Shown piece after piece: positions 7,345-12,168 of a DNA stretch of 12,168 nt (positions are counted from its first letter, which is position 1; each line of letters begins with the position of its first letter). The notes beneath the pieces were generated by a model, which saw nothing but the letters and a program-made list of their open reading frames with translations, was not told the DNA's origin and searched no databases. The DNA is from Bacillota bacterium (GTDB lineage Bacteria > Bacillota > UBA4882 > UBA10575): positions 1-12,168 of the forward strand of contig JAAZDX010000054.1 in the NCBI GenBank assembly GCA_012512605.1, given 5' to 3'. A program made the translations under genes and the position numbers.

Positions 7345-8493
7345 ATGAGAATAACAGAGGTAAATGTTTTTAAGGCTTGTCCTCCCAAAGAGACGTGGGT
7401 GTTTGTTGCGGTTAGCACGGATGAAGGCTTGACGGGCTGGGGGGAAATAACAGGCAGTACTGATGATTCTTGTGTTGCTCAGCTTTGCACAGGTATTGGG
7501 GAAAAGCTTAAGGGCAAAGATCCGACTAATTTGATTGAATGTATGACAGATTACTATAAATGGCAGTATCCTGTGGTTAAGACAAATAAAATAGTTTCCT
7601 GTGCCTGGAGCGGGATCGATCAGGCGTTGTGGGATCTTACTGCCCAATATTATGGCTTACCCCTCTATAAGTTGCTGGGCGGCTCCGGTAACAACAAAAT
7701 AGAGCTTTACGCAAATCTTAACCGCGGCCTTAGATTTGAAAGGTCGCCGGAAGCCTTAAAAAGAGCAGGGGAAGCGGCACGAAAAAGCGGTTTTAGAGTG
7801 GTAAAATGTACCCCCTTTGATGAAGTTAATCCACATATGGATGAGGTTGATCTGGGCAAGGGTTTTGAAAGATATGAAGCCTTGCTTTCCGTAGTACCGG
7901 TGGAGGATGTGGCGCTCGATTGTCACCAACGGTTCGCCCGGCATACGTTAGCAAGAATGCTCGATGTAATTACTCGAAAGTATGGACTTCCTTATTGGGT
8001 TGAGGATCCGGTCGATGTCGCTGATCTTGACACTATAAATAAAATAAGCACTAAATATCCGGAGCTCAGATGGGCGGCAGGGGAGGATTCTTTAGGATAT
8101 ATTGATATCTTTTCGCTCCTTAATAATCCAGTCTACGAGGTTATTATGCCTGATCTAAAATATATTGGCGGTATTAGCGTTGTTAAAACCCTGATCCCAT
8201 TTATTGAGGGGCTAGGGAAAAAGGCATCATTGCACAACCCAAATGGTCCGATTTCTACTGCTCATTCCGCTCATGTCAGCGCAGTGAGCAGATATAAGAT
8301 GCCGTTGGAATTCCCTTGGGACTCAACCTGTGAAAGGGTATCCTCTACAACGCCTACCGAACCGATAGAAAATGGGTTTTATGTACTTAATGACCTTCCC
8401 GGGATCGGGATTAAACCGGCGGAGGCCTTCCTGGAAAGATTCACTAAGGTGTGGCGGAATGGAGCTTGGCAAGGATTAAACAGCACTATCTAA
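7345..8493 (+). CDS. Enolase-superfamily acid-sugar dehydratase (mandelate racemase/galactonate dehydratase-like)
   Basis: This 382-residue protein has the two-domain MR/MLE fold: an N-terminal alpha+beta capping domain (about 1-115, with SAWSGIDQALWDL-type helix at 85-98) and a (beta/alpha)7beta barrel. Visible active-site candidates are Lys154 (VVKCTPF), metal ligands Asp192 (LDCHQRF), Glu220 (WVEDP) and Glu247 (AAGEDS), His194 in the D-x-H motif typical of galactonate/mannonate-type dehydratases, and Asp270 (MPDLKYIGG) with His297 (LHNPNGP). These predict Mg2+-dependent dehydration of an aldonic or uronic-type sugar acid to a 2-keto-3-deoxy acid. The exact substrate cannot be read from sequence. 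ATG 7345 follows AAAGGA (7331-7336) by 8 nt. It heads an operon with a tripartite transporter, 19 nt before tctB, so its substrate is probably what that transporter imports. Confidence 0.9.
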   Translation: MRITEVNVFKACPPKETWVFVAVSTDEGLTGWGEITGSTDDSCVAQLCTGIGEKLKGKDPTNLIECMTDYYKWQYPVVKTNKIVSCAWSGIDQALWDLTAQYYGLPLYKLLGGSGNNKIELYANLNRGLRFERSPEALKRAGEAARKSGFRVVKCTPFDEVNPHMDEVDLGKGFERYEALLSVVPVEDVALDCHQRFARHTLARMLDVITRKYGLPYWVEDPVDVADLDTINKISTKYPELRWAAGEDSLGYIDIFSLLNNPVYEVIMPDLKYIGGISVVKTLIPFIEGLGKKASLHNPNGPISTAHSAHVSAVSRYKMPLEFPWDSTCERVSSTTPTEPIENGFYVLNDLPGIGIKPAEAFLERFTKVWRNGAWQGLNSTI

Positions 8494-8512
8494 ATTGAAA
8501 GAAGGGGATATT

Positions 8513-8980
8513 ATGTCGAGCAAACTACAGTCCATCTTGAAGAATAATGATTTCATAGTCGGCGTTATTTTCTTGTTGTTTGGCGTTGTTCTACGATTCC
8601 AGATCCTAGGGATTAAAAATAGCCAAAGTAGGATATTCCCTTATGTAACACTAGTATTAGTTATAGCTTCCGGTATTACCCTTTTAATTCAAGCTTTTTT
8701 AAAACGGGAAAAACAAAGTGCGACGAAGCAAAAACTAGTTGAAAAAAAAGAGCTTATTATGTTCGCTGTTCTTGGAGTCGCCTGTTTCCTCATGAAAATC
8801 TTGGGTTTTTACACCTCCATATTCTTACTCCTTTTTTTCAGCTATCTTTATGTCGAGGGAACATGGTCTGAGCCTGCGGTAATGTCCTCGTTATTATATA
8901 GTGCAGTCTGTACAATCCTACTCTATCTGGGCTTTAATGTTTTACTCGGCATGATTACGCCAACGGGGTTATTTCTCTAG
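8513..8980 (+). CDS. tctB: Tripartite tricarboxylate-type transporter, small membrane subunit TctB
   Basis: This 155-residue membrane protein has four predicted transmembrane segments (about 14-33, 42-63, 81-112 split in two by LGFYTS, and 125-147). The landmark RIFPYVTLVLVIASG (40-54) and the C-terminal ITPTGLFL match the poorly conserved TctB family. ATG 8513 is preferred: GAAGGGG (8501-8507) sits 5 nt upstream, whereas the in-frame TTG at 8495 precedes that site. TctB partners TctA in the inner membrane. The gene is 19 nt after the dehydratase stop. The order here is B-C-A rather than the common C-B-A. Confidence 0.85.
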   Translation: MSSKLQSILKNNDFIVGVIFLLFGVVLRFQILGIKNSQSRIFPYVTLVLVIASGITLLIQAFLKREKQSATKQKLVEKKELIMFAVLGVACFLMKILGFYTSIFLLLFFSYLYVEGTWSEPAVMSSLLYSAVCTILLYLGFNVLLGMITPTGLFL

Positions 8981-9012
8981 ACCGTTACTATCTAATCGTA
9001 TATTTTCTCATT

Positions 9013-9027
9013 CCCGGTCAAACCGGG
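9013..9027 (+). promoter_or_regulatory. Small hairpin in the tctB-tctC gap
   Basis: A perfect 6-bp GC-rich stem (CCCGGT 9013-9018, ACCGGG 9022-9027) with a CAA loop stands in the 86-nt gap before tctC. No T run follows, so it is not a terminator. It may be an mRNA processing or stability element upstream of the binding-protein gene. The ribosome binding site AAGGAGG follows at 9051-9057. Confidence 0.4.
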
Positions 9028-9066
9028 GTGGGTGAAATATAATTCAAAAAAAGGAGGAAATCAATT

Positions 9067-10035
9067 ATGAAGTCGTGGAAGAAGATTTTGGTATTATGTG
9101 TCGTTGTTGTAGTTGTGGCCGGTATTTATCTTGCTTGGTCGCCGGGGGACGCTAAATATCCTGCCAAAGCTGTACAGCTACTTATTCCCTATAGTACAGG
9201 GGGAGGTACAGATTCCCTTGGCCGGTTGGTAGCGGCAGAACTGGAAAAATACTGGAATCAACCGGTAGTAGTAGTAAACAAGCCCGGCGCGGCCAGCCAA
9301 ATTGGGACTACTGAACTTGCCAACGCTAAAAATGATGGTTATACCATCGGAATGTTATCGAATTACGACTATATCCTGACTCTCTTAACCAGTGATGATG
9401 TGGCCTATAGCTATGATGACTTTGAATATGTCGCCTCCATCAATACCACATCCAATATTTTGGTGGCAAACAGTGGCAGTGAATTTAAAAGCCTTGAGGA
9501 TCTGATTGCATATGCCAAGAAAAATCCGGGAAAACTAACAGTCGCTGTCTCCGGTAAGACCCATGTAGCTGAGATCATAATGCTGGAGAAGGCAGCGGGA
9601 ATCGATTTAACTCCAATTATGTATTCCAGTGGCGGAGAAAGTCTCAATGCGGTCCTTGGCGGGCATGTTGATTTGGGCCTGTTTGACAAGAAGTTCCACG
9701 AACAGACTGCTCCGAAAGGGTGTACAACCCTTGGTTTGTTTGGTGAAGAACGTCTTGCTGTAATCAAAGATATCCCAACGCTTAAGGAATTAGGGTATGA
9801 TGTGGCTACTGAGACCTATAGAATTTTTACCGTACCGAAAGGCGTACCTCAGGAGATTGCCGAGGAAATCGCCAATGCTCTAAAGAAGGTCTCGGAGACA
9901 GCAGAGTTTCAGGATAAGCTTACAAAGCTGAATGAGATCTATAAATATCGTAGCGGTAAGGAATTACAAGACTTAATTCAGGACAACTTTGACCGGATGA
10001 AAGAGGTAGTCGATTCCAATCCCCAAGACTTCTAA
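9067..10035 (+). CDS. tctC: Tripartite tricarboxylate-type transporter binding protein TctC (Bug family)
   Basis: This 322-residue binding protein has the Bug-family length. A signal segment (MKSWKKI, then a hydrophobic stretch 7-24) is followed by the mature start YPAKAVQLLIPY (31-42). Bug landmarks are PYSTGGGTD (41-49, with the ligand-side Asp49), NKPGAASQIG (71-80), NDGYTIG (89-95) and GGHVDLGL (198-205). It should bind a carboxylate, here most likely a sugar acid given the adjacent dehydratase, and hand it to TctA/TctB. ATG 9067 follows AAGGAGG (9051-9057) by 9 nt. No lipobox is visible, since Cys11 sits inside the hydrophobic core without the right neighbours. The protein would therefore be secreted into a periplasm or stay anchored by its signal segment. 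Confidence 0.92.
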   Translation: MKSWKKILVLCVVVVVVAGIYLAWSPGDAKYPAKAVQLLIPYSTGGGTDSLGRLVAAELEKYWNQPVVVVNKPGAASQIGTTELANAKNDGYTIGMLSNYDYILTLLTSDDVAYSYDDFEYVASINTTSNILVANSGSEFKSLEDLIAYAKKNPGKLTVAVSGKTHVAEIIMLEKAAGIDLTPIMYSSGGESLNAVLGGHVDLGLFDKKFHEQTAPKGCTTLGLFGEERLAVIKDIPTLKELGYDVATETYRIFTVPKGVPQEIAEEIANALKKVSETAEFQDKLTKLNEIYKYRSGKELQDLIQDNFDRMKEVVDSNPQDF

Positions 10036-10052
10036 GTTTAATCAGGAGAATA

Positions 10053-10098
10053 AATACCATGAAGGTGGCCGACTAGTCGTGACCACCTTCATGGTATT
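10053..10098 (+). promoter_or_regulatory. Large intercistronic hairpin between tctC and tctA
   Basis: A perfect 16-bp stem (AATACCATGAAGGTGG 10053-10068, CCACCTTCATGGTATT 10083-10098) has a 14-nt loop that can form a further 3-bp stem (CGA 10070-10072, TCG 10077-10079). The sequence after it is AAAATC, so it is not a classical terminator. It probably stabilises the upstream tctC message or partly stops transcription, giving more binding protein than TctA. The left arm includes ATGAAGGTGGCCGACTAG (10059-10076), a five-codon ORF behind AGGAG (10044-10048), which may be coincidence. Confidence 0.75.
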
Positions 10099-10121
10099 AA
10101 AATCAACTTGAAGGTGATCAA

Positions 10122-11627
10122 ATGGAAAACTTAATCGGGATCTTGACTTTGTTAGCCAGTCCGGTTACACTGCTATTAATTTTTGCCGGGGTTGTCTTTG
10201 GAATTGTTGTTGGTGCAATCCCCGGTCTGAATGGGGCTATTGGCGTTGCGTTATTATTGCCTGTAACTTACAGCTTATCGCCGACCAACGGCTTACTAAT
10301 GTTGGGGGGCATATACATGGGCGCTACCTATGGCGGCTCAATCTCGGCCATTCTCCTTAACTGTCCCGGCTCGGGAGAGGCATCATGCACCGCCCTGGAC
10401 GGGTACCCCATGGCTTTGCAAGGAAGGGGTAAAGAAGCACTTTATTATTCGGTCTTAGCTAGTGCCATTGGGGGTTTGTTAGGGGTGGTCATCATGATCT
10501 TTTTTACCCCGGTTCTAGCTGATCTGGCCTTAAAGTTCGGCCCACCGGAAATGTTTTTAATTGCAATGGCAGGTTTAGCAGTTGTCGGAAGCCTGATGGG
10601 GAAAAGTCTCAGTAAAGGTTTTTTTGCAGTTGCTTTTGGGCTCATTCTTTCGATTATTGGTATAGACAGTATGACCGGTTCCTTCAGGTTGACTTTTGGT
10701 TCAAGCAATCTGAAGGCGGGTATGCATCTGGTTCCGGTGACGGTTGGACTTTTTGCCATCTCCGAGATGCTCTCTCTCCTTTCGTCGAATCAAACAGGTA
10801 GTATAATTAATGTACCGATGCAGGATATCACAGTTGCACAGGCCTTAAAAAATATGTTCAAACGCTGGAAGGTACTTCTCAAATCATCGGTGATTGGTAC
10901 CATAATCGGTGTCCTGCCCGGTACAGGTGGTGCGATTGCTTCATTTATTTCTTATGGTGAAGCAAAGAGAGCTTCTAAAGATAGTGAATCTTTTGGTACT
11001 GGTAACATGGAAGGCATCGTAGCTCCTGAAAGCGCTAACAACGCAGCGGTAGGAGGTTCTTTTGTACCCCTTTTAGCCCTTGGCATACCGGGATCAGCAA
11101 CTTCAGCCATTATGTTTGGCGCGTTGACCGTACACGGTCTTATCCCCGGACCTAAATTATTTGTGGAACATGCTGATATTGCCTATACCTTCATGTATGG
11201 AATGCTCCTGACCATCTTTGTGATGGTTTTGGTCGGTATTTATGGGGTGAGATATTTTTCTAAAGTACTTACCCTAAAAGTAAAATATATTATACCTGCG
11301 GTATTTGCTTGTTCCATCCTTGGCGCTTACAGTGCAAGAAATAGTATGTTTGATGTAGCAATCGCCATCGCCTTTGGTTTAATCGGCTTCTTTTTTAAAC
11401 GTACGAATATTCCGACGGCACCGGTTGTCCTTGGTTTAATCCTCGGGACTTTGACAGAGGAGAATTTAAGAAGGTCGATAATAATCGCGGAAGCAAAAAA
11501 TATTAGTATATTAGAGTATATTTTCCTCAGGCCGATTTCCGCTGTTGTCTTTGTTTTCTTCGTTATCCTATTGTTTGCCAACTTTAAGAGTTTCTTTGTC
11601 GGCAAAAAAGCAAGCGATGAAGAATAG
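10122..11627 (+). CDS. tctA: Tripartite tricarboxylate-type transporter, large membrane subunit TctA
   Basis: This 501-residue polytopic membrane protein is about the full TctA length. Signatures are GAIPGLNGAIGVALLLPVTY (31-50), GATYGGSISAILLNCPGSG (67-85), ALDGYPMALQGRGKEAL (91-107), LPGTGGAIASFISYGEAKR (265-283), and the second conserved block GIVAPESANNAAVGGSF (298-314) with LALGIPGSATSAIMFGAL (318-335). It is the main ion-coupled permease that takes the substrate from TctC. ATG 10122 follows AAGGTGAT (10111-10118), a moderate ribosome binding site partly exposed after the hairpin at 10053-10098. It is the last gene of the module. Its stop lies only 6 nt before a copy of the GH36 gene's 3' end, so its original downstream sequence seems to have been replaced. 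Confidence 0.95.
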   Translation: MENLIGILTLLASPVTLLLIFAGVVFGIVVGAIPGLNGAIGVALLLPVTYSLSPTNGLLMLGGIYMGATYGGSISAILLNCPGSGEASCTALDGYPMALQGRGKEALYYSVLASAIGGLLGVVIMIFFTPVLADLALKFGPPEMFLIAMAGLAVVGSLMGKSLSKGFFAVAFGLILSIIGIDSMTGSFRLTFGSSNLKAGMHLVPVTVGLFAISEMLSLLSSNQTGSIINVPMQDITVAQALKNMFKRWKVLLKSSVIGTIIGVLPGTGGAIASFISYGEAKRASKDSESFGTGNMEGIVAPESANNAAVGGSFVPLLALGIPGSATSAIMFGALTVHGLIPGPKLFVEHADIAYTFMYGMLLTIFVMVLVGIYGVRYFSKVLTLKVKYIIPAVFACSILGAYSARNSMFDVAIAIAFGLIGFFFKRTNIPTAPVVLGLILGTLTEENLRRSIIIAEAKNISILEYIFLRPISAVVFVFFVILLFANFKSFFVGKKASDEE

Positions 11628-11633
11628 GACAGA

Positions 11634-11735
11634 AATATGGCACGGATAATTGAAATCGAAGAGAAATGAATAGTTGGACTGTAACGGTTGTACTAAAAGC
11701 CTCTGCTGAAGAGATTCAGCAGAGGCTTTATTTTT
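11634..11735 (+). repeat. Direct repeat, copy 2: GH36 3'-end remnant plus terminator
   Basis: This is an imperfect second copy of 6896-7004. The first stretch after AATATGGCACGGATAAT encodes MARIIEIEEK and TGA (ATG 11637, stop 11667-11669), identical in protein to the end of the alpha-galactosidase, with two synonymous base differences. The rest of the GH36 gene is absent, and upstream of 11634 the sequence is unrelated tctA end. The mini-ORF has a weak AGGA (11626-11629) upstream and could be translated by chance after tctA. It is best read as a gene-end fragment left by recombination. Confidence 0.88.
11696..11735 (+). terminator. Rho-independent terminator of the tctBCA operon (duplicate of the GH36 terminator)
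   Basis: A perfect 15-bp stem (AAAGCCTCTGCTGAA 11696-11710, TTCAGCAGAGGCTTT 11715-11729) with a GAGA tetraloop (GNRA type) is followed by ATTTTT. Compared with the twin at 6963-7004, the A-T pair 6966/6993 has become the G-C pair 11699/11726. This compensatory change implies that both hairpins stayed functional. Confidence 0.93.
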
Positions 11736-11785
11736 GGTAACTTACTATTCGGAGTCGTGATGGCTTTTACACTAACTCCAGGCTT

Positions 11786-11814
11786 TTCTTATTTTTGGTA
11801 TAACAGTTTATAAT
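11786..11814 (+). promoter_or_regulatory. Candidate promoter reading toward the right-edge ORF
   Basis: A perfect -10 box, TATAAT (11809-11814), has TTCTTA (11786-11791, 3 of 6 matches) 17 bp upstream. A perfect TTGACA overlaps at 11814-11819, but its best -10 partner (GATAAT, 11840-11845) is 20 bp away. Transcription from here would carry a leader of about 215 nt before the ORF at 12045. Confidence 0.4.
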
Positions 11815-12035
11815 TGACATAAAGGGCAGGAAAATAAAGGATAATACCGAAATAAATGTTAATGTATGATTTGGGTGTGTAGTAGCATACGTGAACCGGA
11901 GTAAATAGGAAACCAGGAACATCTAAAGTCAAAATAAACGAACTGAGTTCGTTAATAACGGTAATTAATAACAATAGACGAACCTTATTCGTTTTATTGG
12001 CCAAATAAATGGGCATAAACGAATGAGGTGGATTA
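11815..12035 (+). promoter_or_regulatory. AT-rich leader with clustered ACGAAY inverted repeats
   Basis: No credible gene is seen between the terminator at 11735 and the ORF at 12045. The right part holds five copies of ACGAAY or its complement: 11938-11943, 11947-11952, 11978-11983, 11987-11992 and 12019-12024. They can pair as AACGAAC-TGA-GTTCGTT (11937-11953, perfect 7 bp), ACGAA-N5-TTCGT (11978-11992), or ATTCGTTT with AAACGAAT (11987-11994 with 12017-12024). The last two are mutually exclusive because they share 11987-11992. The last arm ends directly before GAGGTGG (12025-12031), the apparent ribosome binding site. This may be an operator array for a dimeric regulator or a structured leader. 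I do not recognise a known riboswitch. Confidence 0.4.
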
Positions 12036-12044
12036 TTGGATGTT

Positions 12045-12168
12045 ATGCAACAACCAGCTAAAATGGGGTATTATTGCTCAAATAAATCCTGCATTTGGGC
12101 TTGGAGTCAAATCATAATTTTAGCTCAAAGCAAGTCAGGTGCGGAAATCGCCAATCGCCAAATTCAGA
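12045..12168 (+). CDS. Start of an unidentified protein, truncated by the window edge
   Basis: A frame of 41 codons runs off the right edge without a stop. It starts at ATG 12045, or at the in-frame TTG 12036. GAGGTGG (12025-12031) is 13 nt from the ATG and 4 nt from the TTG, so the start is undecided. Residues YYCSNKSCIW (9-18) hold a Cys pair as in a zinc-ribbon knuckle. SKSGAEIANRQIQ (29-41) resembles the first helices of a helix-turn-helix. A zinc-ribbon plus HTH start would fit some transposases or DNA-binding proteins, but this is too short to name. An overlapping 25-codon frame from ATG 12040 stops at 12117 and is less likely. Confidence 0.45.
   Translation, partial: MQQPAKMGYYCSNKSCIWAWSQIIILAQSKSGAEIANRQIQ

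Noticed and set aside
7345..11627. Transposon or phage origin of the sugar-acid module with its own integrase
   Set aside because: All genes in the block are metabolic or transport genes. No integrase, transposase or terminal inverted repeats were seen, so any mobility would have been supplied from elsewhere.
11937..11953. AACGAAC-TGA-GTTCGTT as a LexA/DinR (SOS) box
   Set aside because: The Bacillus-type box has GAAC-N4-GTTC. Here the spacer is 3 nt, and neighbouring copies of the hexamer do not fit SOS spacing either.
11789..12016. Minus-strand open frame of 75 codons rich in hydrophobic residues
   Set aside because: There is no ribosome binding site upstream of its start, and its hydrophobic bias is expected from AT-rich DNA. 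It runs antisense through the inverted-repeat cluster.

Overview
The window looks like a chromosomal stretch of a clostridia-type Firmicute. The start codons are preceded by strong purine-rich ribosome binding sites (AAGGAGG-like), GTG and TTG starts are used alongside ATG, and the genes sit in compact same-strand operons closed by intrinsic terminators. Neither solute-binding protein has a convincing lipobox, and a tripartite tricarboxylate-type transporter is present, so a diderm (outer-membrane-bearing) Firmicute lineage is possible. That lineage guess is inference.

Layout: (i) 1-171, the tail of an upstream gene, apparently frameshifted, and its terminator. (ii) 363-7004, an alpha-galactoside use module: a LacI-family regulator, a CUT1 ABC importer (binding protein and two permeases, no ATPase) and a GH36 alpha-galactosidase without a signal peptide. 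The logic is import of a galactoside, then hydrolysis in the cytoplasm under LacI-type control. The ATPase is presumably a shared MsmK/MsmX-like subunit encoded elsewhere. (iii) 7003-11627, a sugar-acid module: a beheaded GntR/FadR-type regulator remnant, an enolase-superfamily acid-sugar dehydratase, and a complete tripartite tricarboxylate-type transporter in the order tctB-tctC-tctA. The logic is secondary import of a sugar acid followed by dehydration to a 2-keto-3-deoxy acid. (iv) 11634-12168, a second copy of the 3' end and terminator of the alpha-galactosidase gene, an AT-rich region with a candidate promoter and a cluster of ACGAAY inverted repeats, and the start of an unidentified ORF running off the window.

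The most notable structure is the roughly 100-bp imperfect direct repeat (6896-7004 and 11634-11735) that brackets the sugar-acid module. Each copy holds the last ten codons of the GH36 enzyme, the stop codon and the terminator. Differences in the codons are synonymous, and one terminator stem position shows a compensatory pair change (A-T against G-C). The left junction cuts off the head of the GntR-type regulator. This reads as the footprint of an insertion or recombination event at the 3' end of the galactosidase gene that brought the sugar-acid module in. No integrase or transposase is visible inside the bracketed block.

Both transport operons also carry a strong intercistronic hairpin immediately after the binding-protein gene, which would favour more binding protein than membrane components. 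I see no CRISPR array, rRNA or tRNA gene.
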